A stretch of DNA of 43,613 nt from Paenibacillus alkaliterrae (GTDB lineage Bacteria > Bacillota > Bacilli > Paenibacillales > Paenibacillaceae): the NCBI RefSeq assembly GCF_021532375.1, contig NZ_JAKGAP010000060.1:1-43613 (forward strand), read 5' to 3'. Within the stretch, counting starts at the first letter, position 1; each line of letters opens with the position of its first letter. The notes under the pieces are model-generated. The model was not told the origin of the DNA, made no database searches, and saw only the letters and a list, made by a program, of their open reading frames with translations. A program made the translations under genes and the position numbers. This document shows positions 16,284 to 25,899 of this stretch, one piece after another.

Positions 16284-17863
16284 AGGCGATGATTGTCGAT
16301 GACGAATATTATATTCGGGAAGGTTTGAAAAAATCGGATTTGTGGAACGAGTTGGCCATTGAAGTGGTAGGTGAAGCCGAGGACGGAACGACGGCATGGG
16401 CAATGTTTCAGGTGTGCCAGCCGGATATTTTGCTGCTTGACATTAATATTCCGGAGATGAATGGTATCGAATTGGCCAGATCGATCCGCAACGTTAACGA
16501 GGATGCGCAAATCATATTTTTAACCGGTTACGACGAGTTTCAATGGGTGAAGGAAGCGGTTGCTTTGCAGGCTTCCGATTATTTGCTGAAACCAGTTGTT
16601 CGCGAGGAGCTGCATAAAGCGTTGGTCAAAGCGAATGAAAGGGTGAAAAAATGGGAGGATAGCAATCAGTATGTAGAACAGCTGCAGCGGCAGGTGCACA
16701 ATTACAGCAAGGCCGCTCATGAACAATGGTTGATCGACCTTGTGCAGCAGCGAAGTCCACTTGCACATTGCCTCGACCAGCTGGCTTCTAGCGGCATCCA
16801 TCTCAATCCTTCAGGTCATTACGCCGTGCTGTGCAGCGACATCGATGATTTTGTTTCGCTGATCGAAGGGATTACAGCCAAAGACCGTCAGTTGAATCAA
16901 TATGCCTATCGCAAGATTGCGGAGGAGGCGGTGGAATCGTATGAGCAAGTTAATACGTTCGGCGAAACGCCCGGCAGGGTCGTATTATTGATTGGAAGTG
17001 TCAAGGATCAAAGCGTTTTACTTGATATCGCCTGCCGTCTGCGATCCGTGATCTCGCAGTATTTGAAGCTTTCGATAAGCATCGGCATCAGCAATCCGAT
17101 CCAAGGCTTGGAGCATGTATACCAAGCGTATCATGAAGCGAGCTCGGCGATCGAATATAAGGCCATCGTTGGTGGAGGGCAAATTATTCCTTATTCTTCA
17201 ATGGCTGTGACGATGACGCAGAACAGCCGACTGCTCGACAAAGAGCTATATTTGCTGAGCGAAATGCGCGCAGGCAACGAGGTGAACGTCATAAACATAT
17301 TGCGGGAATGGTCGGAAAATTTGCGCACGATGCCTTGGAGCGATGTGAAGCTAGTAGCATCCCAGCTCGTGATGTTCGTTATTCGTCTGTTCAAGGAAGT
17401 CAAGTTGAAAAACCAAACGTTTCTGCACGCCAATCCGCTCGTCGATATGTCCAATTGCCGTACGAACGACGAAATGATTCGGTTTTTGACAAGTTATTTT
17501 ACCGAAGTCGGCCGGGCTATTCACTTATCGAAGGAAGTTCCATCGTACCGAATGATCGAACAGGCGAAGGAATGGATTCGTGAGCATTTGTCGGAGGAAC
17601 TGAGCCTGGTCAACCTTGCGGATTACTTGAACATGAGCCCTAAATATCTCAGCAATCGGTTTAAACAAGCGACGGGCGAGACGTTTGCCGATTTTTCCAC
17701 GCAAGTTCGTTTCGACCGCGCAAAGGAGTTGCTCGCCGATTCGTCGCTGAGAATATTGGATGTCGCCACCATGGTCGGCTTCACGGACACAAACTATTTC
17801 AGCATGGCGTTTAAAAAAAATATCGGCATTACACCAACTGAATACCGAAAACGGTTTTTGTAA
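16277..17863 (+). CDS. YesN-type response regulator with AraC DNA-binding domain (module 2)
   Basis: 528 aa. Receiver domain with D55 in LLLDINIP and lysine in LLKPVV. A linker containing a GGDEF-like-fold middle region (about 180-300) follows, as in many YesN proteins. The C-terminal AraC helix-turn-helix pair is near 430-525 (LSLVNLADYLNMSPKYLSNRF, ILDVATMVGFTDTNYFSMAF, TPTEYRK). It overlaps the kinase gene. A conserved promoter block directly downstream is repeated before the permease genes, and this regulator is the best candidate to act on both copies. Confidence 0.92.
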   Translation: MLKAMIVDDEYYIREGLKKSDLWNELAIEVVGEAEDGTTAWAMFQVCQPDILLLDINIPEMNGIELARSIRNVNEDAQIIFLTGYDEFQWVKEAVALQASDYLLKPVVREELHKALVKANERVKKWEDSNQYVEQLQRQVHNYSKAAHEQWLIDLVQQRSPLAHCLDQLASSGIHLNPSGHYAVLCSDIDDFVSLIEGITAKDRQLNQYAYRKIAEEAVESYEQVNTFGETPGRVVLLIGSVKDQSVLLDIACRLRSVISQYLKLSISIGISNPIQGLEHVYQAYHEASSAIEYKAIVGGGQIIPYSSMAVTMTQNSRLLDKELYLLSEMRAGNEVNVINILREWSENLRTMPWSDVKLVASQLVMFVIRLFKEVKLKNQTFLHANPLVDMSNCRTNDEMIRFLTSYFTEVGRAIHLSKEVPSYRMIEQAKEWIREHLSEELSLVNLADYLNMSPKYLSNRFKQATGETFADFSTQVRFDRAKELLADSSLRILDVATMVGFTDTNYFSMAFKKNIGITPTEYRKRFL

Positions 17864-17870
17864 CGGATCG

Positions 17871-17942
17871 AAAAAACAATTACCAAAACAAAGGATATGT
17901 GGACATATTCAATTGTTCGATGATACGCTTCCTAGCGATAAT
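17871..17942 (+). promoter_or_regulatory. Repeated promoter/operator block, copy A (before binding protein)
   Basis: Contains CGAAAAAAC, ACAAAG, TGTGGAC, then TTGTTC (17913-17918) and GATAAT (17937-17942) at 18-bp spacing, a fair sigma-A promoter. CGCTTCCT lies between the two boxes. The same ordered blocks recur at 19702-19771. The central CGCTTCC may also be part of a weak cre site. Confidence 0.55.
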
Positions 17943-17980
17943 ATAAGTGTACTTAAAAATGAACGAGGGGAGTTGTTTTC

Positions 17981-19369
17981 ATGAACACGAAAAAATGGTG
18001 TACCATCGTCATGACACTTGTATTGACCTTCACGCTCGCGGCTTGCGGAGGTAGTGACGGCAGCAAGAACGACGGAGGAACAGGAACCAAGTCGACAGAA
18101 GGAGAATCGACCGAACCGCAAGAAACCGTGAAATTGAAATTTATGTTCTGGGGCAGCAATGAAGAGAAAAAAGCGATTGAAGGCATGGTCAATTCGTTTA
18201 ACCAGTCCCACCCGAATATTCAAGTATCCGCAGAGCACGTACCTGGTGATTATAATACGAAAATCAACACATTGATGGCATCCAATGAACTTCCTGACGT
18301 CGCCTATTTGTCTGATTCACTGGCATCGAAATGGGGCTCCGAAGGGAAATTGCTTGACCTTACACCTTATGTAGAGGAGTCCGAGGAATTGCAAAACCGA
18401 TTGGATGCATCGTACTATTACAGCGAGCCGGGCAAAGTTGTCGGTTATGCGACCGCAGCCGAAGTCATGGTTATTTATTACAACAAAGATTTGTTCACTG
18501 AAGCAGGTATCGAGCTGCCTCCGGCCGAAGCGGAAAAAGCATGGACCTGGGATCAATTCCTGGAAATCGCTAAAAAGCTAACTAAGGATAAAAACGGCAA
18601 AACGGCGGCCGACCCGGATTTCGATCCAAACAACATCGATCAATACGGCTTCTCCTTTGGCGCTGATCGTTCCACCTGGGGGCCGTTCATGGCGAGCAAT
18701 GGCGCTGGAATTACCGACGAAACGGGCATGAAATATACGATGAACAGTCCGGAATCCGTTGAGGTTTTCCAGTCGTTGCAAGATTTGTTGTTCAAGTATC
18801 ATGTCGCACCGGATTTGATCCAGCAAAAAAATATGCCGGATAACTATGTCCGTCTGCAAACCCGCAAAGTTGCAATGGTTATTGACGGAACATGGGCTCA
18901 GCTTGATATTTCCAAAGCAAAGCTGAACTACGGTATCGGTGTCCTGCCGAAATTCAAAGAGCCAAAAACGACGTATATTGCCGGAGCAAGCGTTGTGTTC
19001 GCGAACACGAAGCATCAGAAGGAAGCGATGGAATTTTACAAATTCCACAACAACCCGGAGCAAGTCGATTTGTATAAAATCGGATTGTGGATGCCGGTAG
19101 AAACGAAATATTATACCGACCAAGCCGCGATCGATTTGTGGACTAATGACGTGCATCCGCCGGAATGGAAAACGGCTGCGATGGATTATGCGTTGAATTA
19201 TTCGATTAAAGCGCCTACGTCCAGTCTGAAAAATTGGCCGGAATTGAGTACAAAAATTACGCCGGCGCTAGAGTTGATCTGGACGAACAAAAAAACAGCG
19301 AAAGAAGTGCTTGACGAGCTGGAGAAAGAAGTTCAGCCGTTGCTGCAGGGGAAATACGCGGACAAGTAA
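17981..19369 (+). CDS. Sugar ABC transporter substrate-binding lipoprotein (module 2)
   Basis: 462 aa. Signal peptide MNTKKWCTIVMTLVLTFTL with lipobox LAAC and a Gly/Ser/Thr linker, then a CUT1 binding-protein fold (LKFMFWGSNEEKKAIEGMV; YNKDLFTEAGIELPP; YIAGASVVFANTKHQKEAMEF). GAGGGGAG precedes the ATG. It has its own promoter and is followed by a terminator, so it is expressed separately from the permeases, which have a second copy of the same promoter. Given the GH127 and hydroxyproline genes around it, an arabinosylated hydroxyproline compound is a plausible ligand. That is inference. Confidence 0.9.
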   Translation: MNTKKWCTIVMTLVLTFTLAACGGSDGSKNDGGTGTKSTEGESTEPQETVKLKFMFWGSNEEKKAIEGMVNSFNQSHPNIQVSAEHVPGDYNTKINTLMASNELPDVAYLSDSLASKWGSEGKLLDLTPYVEESEELQNRLDASYYYSEPGKVVGYATAAEVMVIYYNKDLFTEAGIELPPAEAEKAWTWDQFLEIAKKLTKDKNGKTAADPDFDPNNIDQYGFSFGADRSTWGPFMASNGAGITDETGMKYTMNSPESVEVFQSLQDLLFKYHVAPDLIQQKNMPDNYVRLQTRKVAMVIDGTWAQLDISKAKLNYGIGVLPKFKEPKTTYIAGASVVFANTKHQKEAMEFYKFHNNPEQVDLYKIGLWMPVETKYYTDQAAIDLWTNDVHPPEWKTAAMDYALNYSIKAPTSSLKNWPELSTKITPALELIWTNKKTAKEVLDELEKEVQPLLQGKYADK

Positions 19370-19438
19370 ATAAACGCATCAACGTACAAGGGCAGGTCAT
19401 ACCCCTGTGAAGTAGAAAATGATAAAAGACTCAAGCAG

Positions 19439-19473
19439 CGACTGCTTCCCGAACCTCAATCGGGGAGCGGTCG
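19439..19473 (+). terminator. Rho-independent terminator after the module 2 binding protein
   Basis: CGACTGCTTCCCGA (19439-19452) pairs with TCGGGGAGCGGTCG (19460-19473) using two G-U pairs, with a 7-base loop and the tail TTTAATTTTTT. It is the strongest terminator in the window. The remaining gap, 19474-19700, shows no gene. Confidence 0.85.
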
Positions 19474-19701
19474 TTTAATTTTTTCTGGTAGCGATTCCTT
19501 CATATAGATGCTTTCCGTTTTAATTGGGAAAAGAAAGATTCGATACAGGTCATCCTATAGTCCTCTATACATCTAAAAAACGGGGTACGAGGCCTTCCTT
19601 ATCTCCACGCTGTTTTGCCGAAAAATCCTCTCCTGTCAACAACGTAAGTTCTTACAAACCGCCCCCTCGATGGTATTCCAAACGATCGATATTGGCTAAA
19701 C

Positions 19702-19771
19702 GAAAAAACGTACCTAAACAAAGAAGCTGTGGACTCATTCGATTGTTCCTGATAGCGCTTCCTGTGATAAT
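19702..19771 (+). promoter_or_regulatory. Repeated promoter/operator block, copy B (before permeases)
   Basis: Same ordered blocks as copy A: CGAAAAAAC, ACAAAG, TGTGGAC, ATTGTTC, CGCTTCCT and GATAAT. TTGTTC (19743-19748) and GATAAT (19766-19771) are 17 bp apart. It lies after a strong terminator, so it should drive the permease genes on its own. Confidence 0.55.
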
Positions 19772-19826
19772 TGTATTACGGCCTATATAACAAAACAAAT
19801 AACACGACGGAAAGGGGGAGTCACAC

Positions 19827-20729
19827 ATGCACGCGAAATCATCGGGTATTTCCCGGATGGAACGAAACTGGGGCATTATTTTCGCGTTGCCACCGATATT
19901 GGGGCTCTTATGTTTTACGCTTTATCCTGTTGCCGCTTCATTTTTTTACAGCCTTACGAATTGGAGCATCGGCAGCGACTGGAAGATGGTAGGTTTTGAT
20001 AACTATAAAACGCTTTTTACTGGAGATCCTCTGTTCCAGAAGTCGTTGTACGCCACTTCCTATTATGCTTTAGGCAGCGTGCCGATCGGGCTGATAGTCG
20101 CGTTTACGGTAGCGATGTTGTTGAACCAGAAGGTGAAGGGCTTGTCGATTTTCAGGACGATTTTTTACTTGCCGACGATTGTTCCGAGCATCGCCAATAC
20201 GATCTTGTGGTTATGGATTTTCAACCCGGACTTTGGGTTGTTGAACTCGATGCTGAAGTCGGTGGGGTTGCCTACATCTCAATGGGTATATCACGAATCT
20301 ACAGCAATCCCGTCACTCATTATGATGAGCAGCTGGAGCGTAGGCAACACAATTCTCATTTTTCTGGCCGGCTTGCAGGGGGTTCCCTCTCACCTGTATG
20401 AGGCGGTGGAGGTTGACGGCGGAAGCCGTTGGCACAAGTTCTGGCATATCACGCTTCCGTGCATGACGCCTACGATTTTCTTCAACTTGGTTATGTCGCT
20501 GATCGGTACTTTCCAAGCGTTTAATCAGGCGTATGTCATGACGGAAGGCGGGCCGAACAACTCAACCTTATTTTATGTGTATTATTTGTACCGTAAGGCA
20601 TTTACGGAATCGAAAATCGGGTATGCCTCAGCATTGGCATGGGTTTTGTTCATTATCATTATGACCTTGACGTTAATTGTATTTAAATCGTCGAAGAGAT
20701 GGGTTCATTATGAAGAGGGGGGAAGATAA
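19827..20729 (+). CDS. Sugar ABC transporter permease, MalF/UgpA type (module 2)
   Basis: 300 aa with six predicted membrane helices (first: WGIIFALPPILGLLCFTLYPV). The EAA loop HLYEAVEVDGGSRWHKFWHI is followed by TLPCMTP. YVMTEGGPNNSTLFYVYYLY, the family signature before the last helices, is also found as a broken copy at about 22.15 kb. AAAGGGGGAG precedes the ATG. The stop overlaps the next start by one base (TAATG). Confidence 0.92.
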   Translation: MHAKSSGISRMERNWGIIFALPPILGLLCFTLYPVAASFFYSLTNWSIGSDWKMVGFDNYKTLFTGDPLFQKSLYATSYYALGSVPIGLIVAFTVAMLLNQKVKGLSIFRTIFYLPTIVPSIANTILWLWIFNPDFGLLNSMLKSVGLPTSQWVYHESTAIPSLIMMSSWSVGNTILIFLAGLQGVPSHLYEAVEVDGGSRWHKFWHITLPCMTPTIFFNLVMSLIGTFQAFNQAYVMTEGGPNNSTLFYVYYLYRKAFTESKIGYASALAWVLFIIIMTLTLIVFKSSKRWVHYEEGGR

Positions 20730-21607
20730 TGGCTGATTCCACCGTTGCTGTTCGAGTGAATAGTGCCTTGCGAACCGGCAAAAAAATATCGCCGGCCCGA
20801 ATTCTGATTTATTTGATTTTGATTTCAGGCAGCGCAGTAATGATTTTTCCGTTTTTGTGGCTGCTTCGCAGCTCTTTAATGGAAAACAGTCAAATATTCA
20901 TTTATCCGCCGCAATGGATTCCAGAGCCATTCATGTGGAGCAATTTTTCAGAATCGCTGACGTCCGTTCCGTTCGGGCAATATTTCATAAATACGATGAC
21001 GATTGAATTGTTTACTGTTAGCGGGGTGTTGTTTACAAGCATCATGTCGGCTTACAGCTTTGCCCGGTTGAAGTGGCCAGGAAGAGACTTCGTATTTGCG
21101 CTGCTTCTAGGTTCGATGATGCTGCCATATGCGGTCACGTTGATTCCTACGTTCATGTTATGGAAAAGCATGGGGGCGTTAGACTCGGTTGTTCCATTAA
21201 CCGTTCCGGCATGGTTCGGGGGAGGCGCCTTCAATATCTTCTTGCTGCGGCAATTTTTTATGGGCATTCCGAAGGAGTTGGATGAAGCGGCCTATATGGA
21301 CGGCGCAAAGCCGTTTACGGTGCTGTGGAGAGTTATCCTTCCGCTGGCGAAGCCGGCATTGATTGTTGTGGGAATCTTCTCGTTTATTGATGTGTGGAAT
21401 GATTTCCTTGGACCGATCATTTATTTGAACAGCAATGAGAAATTTACGCTTGCGCTAGGACTTGCGACCTTCAAGGGCTTGTACAATGCACAGTGGGGAT
21501 TTTTGATGGCTGCTTCGGCAACGATCGTGGCTCCGATCCTATTATTGTTTTTTTTCGCGCAGCGGTATTTTATTGAGGGGATCACGCTTACGGGAATTAA
21601 GGGGTAA
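20729..21607 (+). CDS. Sugar ABC transporter permease, MalG/UgpE type (module 2)
   Basis: 292 aa with six predicted helices. The EAA motif ELDEAAYMDGAKPFTVLWRV is followed by ILPLAKPALIVVGIFSFIDVWNDFLGPIIYL and the tail YFIEGITLTGIKG. The ribosome binding site GGGGGGAAGAT lies inside the end of the previous gene. No ATPase gene follows; a shared MsmX-type ATPase would be needed. Downstream lies a patch of fused gene fragments rather than the next intact gene. Confidence 0.92.
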   Translation: MADSTVAVRVNSALRTGKKISPARILIYLILISGSAVMIFPFLWLLRSSLMENSQIFIYPPQWIPEPFMWSNFSESLTSVPFGQYFINTMTIELFTVSGVLFTSIMSAYSFARLKWPGRDFVFALLLGSMMLPYAVTLIPTFMLWKSMGALDSVVPLTVPAWFGGGAFNIFLLRQFFMGIPKELDEAAYMDGAKPFTVLWRVILPLAKPALIVVGIFSFIDVWNDFLGPIIYLNSNEKFTLALGLATFKGLYNAQWGFLMAASATIVAPILLLFFFAQRYFIEGITLTGIKG

Positions 21608-21640
21608 GCTTTAATTGGCAAGAGAGGAAGGTTGATTTCG

Positions 21641-22210
21641 ATGGAAGCTTTGCGTCTTAAACGAGTCCGGGAGCAGCTTGATGGTTGTGGACTGGATGCA
21701 CTATTTATTACAAACGCTTTTAACCGCAGGTATTTAACCGGTTTTACAGGTTCGGCGGGATATGTTCTCATTACGAAGGAAAAAGCGCTGCTGTTCACCG
21801 ACTTTCGCTATTCCAGTCAAGCTGCCGAGCAAGCAAAGGCGTATGAAATCGTTCAACATGCGATCAAGCCGGCCGAATCGATTTTAGAAGCGATTCAATC
21901 GCTTTTAGAACATGATGTGGTCCATTATTGCGTAACGAATATGCCGGGTAGCGTGCCGAGAACTTCGACCACTTCGCTGACCTACGCCGCAGCGCCATAC
22001 GCTTTACAATTGGCATCTAGACCGTGGGAGCAAATCGTGGAAGAGGGTGGGGCGCTGGCGGCCGGCCTGAATATTGCCGAAGGACGGATTATGCATCCGC
22101 TTATCATCCAGGCTTACACGGAAACGGCTTCCGTGACGACTCCTATATTATGACTCGCGGAGGCCCGAACAACTCGACATCGAGCAGGTGGGTACATTAT
22201 GGGCGGACGG
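21641..22210 (+). pseudogene. Chimeric debris: M24 peptidase start + alanine dehydrogenase end + permease pieces
   Basis: Three unrelated gene ends are joined. Bases 21641-21904 encode the N-terminal 88 residues of the M24 peptidase also found intact at 22575, including its ribosome binding site. From 21905 the same frame reads HDVVHYCVTNMPGSVPRTST...LAAGLNIAEGRIMHP, the C-terminal part of alanine dehydrogenase. After about 22130, in another frame, come YIMTRGGPNNST and then SSRWVHYG, two pieces of a MalF-type permease with the stretch between them deleted. No product could be functional. The first frame stays open to 22153. Confidence 0.85.
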
Positions 22211-22468
22211 TAGTGAATAATACGGTAACGGTTGCCCCTTCATCCGCGATGCCGGCTGTTCGGAGAAGCATGTGTCGATGGTTCAGAAGAATGGAATTGC
22301 CCGGCTGATAAAAATTCCAAAGGTTTCCGGATGTCGGTCATAACAAATTGCATCGAACGTTCTCCTTCCATCTATACTTAGATCGTTATTCAACATTCTG
22401 CTTAATCTGCCGGATATTGGCAATCTCGTATCTTGACTCGGTCTAATTGGTGAGAATCTTCTCGTTGA
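22211..22468 (+). other. Further gene debris without an intact reading frame
   Basis: 22239-22343 contains a 34-codon open stretch (FIRDAGCSEKHVSMVQKNG...) that looks coding in composition but that I cannot assign. 22445-22472 closely resembles 21361-21390 of the MalG-type permease gene (AATCTTCTCGTTNATTGA core), so a second permease also contributed a fragment. Confidence 0.4.
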
Positions 22469-22497
22469 TTGACAATTCAACTAAATTGAATTAAATT
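22469..22497 (+). promoter_or_regulatory. Sigma-A promoter of the peptidase-hydroxyproline operon
   Basis: A perfect -35 TTGACA (22469-22474) is followed after 17 bases by TAAATT (22492-22497), a 4/6 match to the -10 consensus. Transcription would begin near 22504, about 70 bases before the first gene. It lets the catabolic operon be transcribed independently of the transporter genes. Confidence 0.55.
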
Positions 22498-22574
22498 ATA
22501 TTTTGTTGAACCATGAGAAATGTGCTGCAAATTTGTACATGCGAGTTCAACTCAGGAGAGGGAGGTTGATTTCG

Positions 22575-23645
22575 ATGGAAGCTTTACGACTGGAACGCGT
22601 CCGGCAACAACTCGATGAATTGGGATTGGATGCTCTATTTATTACAAACGCTTTCAACCGCAGGTATTTGACAGGTTTCACCGGTTCATCAGGATATGTG
22701 CTTATTACGAAGGAAAAAGCGCTGCTGTTCACCGACTTTCGCTATTCCAGTCAAGCTGCCGAGCAAGCAAAGGCGTATGAAATCGTTCAACATGCGATCA
22801 AGCCGGCCGAATCGATTTTAGAAGCGATTCAATCGCTTGGCGTGAAAAAGTTGGGTTTTGAGAAGAACAACGTCACATTTGCAGCTTATACGGGTTACCA
22901 AGAGCAGTTTCCTGGCATCGAGCTCGTTCCAACCGAGAATATCGTTGAAAAGCTGCGCGGGATTAAGGATGAGAAGGAATTGGGCTACATTCGCAACGCC
23001 GTTAAAATTACCGAATTAGCGTTCGAACATATTTTGGGTATTTTGAAGCCGGGCATTTCCGAGCGAGACGTTTCTGCGGAGCTTGAATATTTTATGCGCA
23101 AAAATGGAGCAACTTCTTCAGCATATTCGACGATCGTAGCATCTGGTGAACGGTCAGCTTTGCCGCATGGCTTGGCAAGCGATAAGCTGCTTGCTGCAAA
23201 TGAATTCGTTACGCTCGATTTTGGCGCAAGCTACGAAGGGTATTGCTCCGACTTGACTCGCACCGTCTTTATCGGTAAGCCTACCGATAATCACAAAGAG
23301 ATTTATCGCATTGTGCTGGAAGCGAACCGTGCGACACTTGCCGGACTGAAACCCGGCATGTCTGGCAAAGAGGGCGACTCGCTTGCCAGAGATATTATCG
23401 CAGGCTACGGCTACGGAGTATTTTTCGGTCACGGCCTCGGTCATGCGTTCGGTCTCGAAATTCACGAGCCAATGCGGTTGTCGCAGCAAAGCGAAGATAT
23501 TTTGCAGCCTGGCATGGTGATGACGGTTGAACCAGGTATATACATTCCAGGCTTCGGCGGCGTTCGAATCGAAGATGACTTTGTCGTTACCGAAACAGGC
23601 ATTGAAGTGCTGATGAAGTCGAACAAAGAACTTATCGTTCTGTAA
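22575..23645 (+). CDS. Xaa-Pro aminopeptidase/dipeptidase, M24B family (first copy)
   Basis: 356 aa. The N-terminal creatinase-like domain (residues 1-125) is followed by a pita-bread metallopeptidase domain with all metal ligands in their usual blocks: [17 protein letters not shown] (two Asp), [15 protein letters not shown] (His) and [20 protein letters not shown] (two Glu). These enzymes cleave bonds to proline, and some accept hydroxyproline. I chose ATG 22575 because GAGGGAGG lies upstream and the sequence aligns with the paralogue from there; the longer open frame to 22503 has no support. It is the first gene of the hydroxyproline operon and would supply free Hyp or Pro from imported peptides. 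There is no signal peptide. Confidence 0.9.
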   Translation: MEALRLERVRQQLDELGLDALFITNAFNRRYLTGFTGSSGYVLITKEKALLFTDFRYSSQAAEQAKAYEIVQHAIKPAESILEAIQSLGVKKLGFEKNNVTFAAYTGYQEQFPGIELVPTENIVEKLRGIKDEKELGYIRNAVKITELAFEHILGILKPGISERDVSAELEYFMRKNGATSSAYSTIVASGERSALPHGLASDKLLAANEFVTLDFGASYEGYCSDLTRTVFIGKPTDNHKEIYRIVLEANRATLAGLKPGMSGKEGDSLARDIIAGYGYGVFFGHGLGHAFGLEIHEPMRLSQQSEDILQPGMVMTVEPGIYIPGFGGVRIEDDFVVTETGIEVLMKSNKELIVL

Positions 23646-23667
23646 TGGGAAAGAAGTGGTATAAACG

Positions 23668-24864
23668 ATGAAGTCCGATTCGGCAGAGGTTGTTATTATT
23701 GGCGGGGGTATCATCGGGATGGCGATCGCTTATTACACAGCAAAGCTTGGTATGGACGTCGTTGTTGTGGAACGGGGAGAGGTCGCCGGAGGAACGTCGT
23801 CAAAATGTGACGGCAACATCCTGGCGATCGATAAAGATCCGGGCTTCGACAGTCAAATGTCTTTGAAATCGCAGGAACTGATCGCCGAATTGGTGCATGA
23901 GCTCGACGAAGAATTTGAGTATCGAGCGCCGGGAAGCATACTCGTCTGCGAAAGCGATGAAGAGATGATTGCTGCGGAGCGATGGGTAGCTCGCCAGAAG
24001 GAAGCGGGACTTCCGTTCCGCATGCTCGATCGCCAAGATTTACGCGATGAGTGGCCGTATATGGCCGACGATTTGCTTGGCGGTTTGGAATGCGCTACCG
24101 ACTCGACGGTAAATCCTGTTTTGCTCACTTATTTGCTTGCTTCTACGATGCGCCGCCTTGGTGCCCGTATTCTAACGAATACGTCGGTCACGGCCATATT
24201 GCTGGACGAGCAGCGGAAGATACGGGGCGTGGAAACCACGAACGGTACGATTAAAACGAACACTGTCATCAACGCAGCGGGCGTATGGTCGAAGGTGATC
24301 GGGCAAATGGTCGGCATCGATATTCCGGTTGAACCGCGCAAAGGCCATATTCTCGTAGCGTCGCGAACGGCCAATATCGGGAAGCGGAAAGTGATGGAGT
24401 TCGGTTATTTGATCAGCAAGTTCGGAGGCAAGCGGAAGGTTGATCCGGAGTTTGAGAAATACGGTATCGCGCTTGTATTTGAACCGACAGCCTCGCAAAA
24501 CTTTCTGATCGGCTCGAGCCGCCAGTTTGTCGGTATGGACGCACGCGTCGACCAGCAAGTTATCCGATTGATCGCTGAACGGGCGATACGCTTTTTCCCG
24601 GTCATCGAGCATATTCCGATGCTGCGTACCTATGCCGGTTTGCGCCCGTGGACGCCGGATCATTTGCCGATCGTTTCGCAGATCGACGAAATTCCCGGGT
24701 TTTATGTGGCGGCCGGTCATGAAGGCGACGGGATCAGCCTAGCGGCCGTCACGGGCAAAGTGATCAGCGAAATGCTATGCGGTGCGCCGACGTGCATCCC
24801 GGCCGAGCCTTTACGACACGATCGTTTCCGCAACGGGCGCGTCCATCAGGAGGTACTCATATGA
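23668..24864 (+). CDS. FAD-dependent amino-acid oxidoreductase, probable D-hydroxyproline dehydrogenase beta subunit
   Basis: 398 aa of the DAO family. The Rossmann motif [17 protein letters not shown] lies near residues 11-27, with the conserved E of VVVERGE at the end of the second strand. A typical C-terminal FAD contact is seen in [15 protein letters not shown] and [16 protein letters not shown]. The best-matching known system is the heteromeric D-hydroxyproline dehydrogenase of pseudomonads (LhpB beta subunit), which oxidises cis-4-hydroxy-D-proline to pyrroline-4-hydroxy-2-carboxylate. Partners for the alpha, gamma and [2Fe-2S] parts are encoded at 29.3-31.2 kb of the same operon. The stop overlaps the epimerase start (ATGA). 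A simple monomeric D-amino-acid oxidase role is the alternative. Confidence 0.85.
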   Translation: MKSDSAEVVIIGGGIIGMAIAYYTAKLGMDVVVVERGEVAGGTSSKCDGNILAIDKDPGFDSQMSLKSQELIAELVHELDEEFEYRAPGSILVCESDEEMIAAERWVARQKEAGLPFRMLDRQDLRDEWPYMADDLLGGLECATDSTVNPVLLTYLLASTMRRLGARILTNTSVTAILLDEQRKIRGVETTNGTIKTNTVINAAGVWSKVIGQMVGIDIPVEPRKGHILVASRTANIGKRKVMEFGYLISKFGGKRKVDPEFEKYGIALVFEPTASQNFLIGSSRQFVGMDARVDQQVIRLIAERAIRFFPVIEHIPMLRTYAGLRPWTPDHLPIVSQIDEIPGFYVAAGHEGDGISLAAVTGKVISEMLCGAPTCIPAEPLRHDRFRNGRVHQEVLI

Positions 24865-25862
24865 AGGTTTTCAAAATGGTGACGACGATCGATACGCATA
24901 CGGGCGGCAATCCGACCCGTACGGTAACCAGTGGCGCGCCAACGTTATTCGGCAACACGATGACGGAAAAGATGGTGTACATGTCGGAGCATCACGACGA
25001 TTTCCGGCGGGCATTAATGTTCGAGCCGCGAGGGCATGAGGTAATGTCGGGCTGCATCCTGACCGACCCGTGCGATCCAACGGCCGATATCGGCGTCGTG
25101 TTCATCGAAACCGGCGGTTACTTGCCGATGTGCGGACACGATACGATCGGAGTTTGCACCGCTTTGATCGAAGCCGGAATATATCCGAAGGATAAAAAAG
25201 TGCTGCGGCTCGATACGCCGGCCGGTCTCGTGGAGGCGAATCTGGACATTGAGAACGGTAAAGTGAAGCAGGTTACGTTTACGAATATTCCTTCGTTTTT
25301 GTACCGGAAGGACGTGACGGTTCAGGTTGACGGTTTAGGCGAGTTAATGCTCGACATTGCTTATGGCGGCAATTTTTACGGCTTGATCGACTCTCGTCCG
25401 CTGAATTTGCCGTTGATGCCGAACCGTGCTTCGGACATTATCCGTCTCGCGATTAAAATTCGCGACGCCGTAAATGCCCAAGTCGAAGTCGTGCATCCGG
25501 AAATTCCGGCGATCCGCGGCTTGACGCATGTAGAGTTCTACAGCGATCCAGTATCTCAGCAGGCGCACTGCCGGAACGCTGTTGTCGTGCCTCCGGGCGG
25601 GATCGACCGTTCGCCTTGCGGCACCGGAACATCGGCCAAGGTTGCCGCCTTGTACGCGAAGGGAGAGCTGGCGATGAACGAGGAGTTTGTGCACGAAAGC
25701 ATCGTCGGTTCTATGTTCCATGCGAAGGTGTTGGAGGAAACCAAGGTAGGCGGCTTGTCAGCAGTCATTCCGCAAATATCCGGCTCCGCATGGATAACCG
25801 GATTCCATCAGTTCGTCTTTCATGAGAAAGACGCACTGAACAACGGATTTTTCCTGCTCTGA
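24861..25862 (+). CDS. 4-hydroxyproline 2-epimerase (proline racemase family)
   Basis: 333 aa from ATG 24861, which has AGGAGGT upstream and overlaps the previous stop. A longer open frame to 24777 lies inside that previous gene and is rejected. Both catalytic cysteines are present: C91 in LPMCGHDTIG and C253 in DRSPCGTGTSAK. The Cys/Cys pair marks 4-hydroxyproline epimerases and proline racemases, as opposed to trans-3-hydroxyproline dehydratases, which carry threonine at the second site. In this operon it would convert trans-4-hydroxy-L-proline to cis-4-hydroxy-D-proline, the first catabolic step. Proline racemase activity cannot be excluded from sequence. Confidence 0.9.
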   Translation: MKVFKMVTTIDTHTGGNPTRTVTSGAPTLFGNTMTEKMVYMSEHHDDFRRALMFEPRGHEVMSGCILTDPCDPTADIGVVFIETGGYLPMCGHDTIGVCTALIEAGIYPKDKKVLRLDTPAGLVEANLDIENGKVKQVTFTNIPSFLYRKDVTVQVDGLGELMLDIAYGGNFYGLIDSRPLNLPLMPNRASDIIRLAIKIRDAVNAQVEVVHPEIPAIRGLTHVEFYSDPVSQQAHCRNAVVVPPGGIDRSPCGTGTSAKVAALYAKGELAMNEEFVHESIVGSMFHAKVLEETKVGGLSAVIPQISGSAWITGFHQFVFHEKDALNNGFFLL

Positions 25863-25899
25863 CGCTGACAACGTTAGCTTAACCTTGGGAGGTGAAAAT

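Noticed and set aside
19524..19790. Plus-strand frame of 88 codons before the module 2 permease
   Set aside because: It runs through the repeated promoter block, lacks a ribosome binding site and has no recognisable composition or motif.
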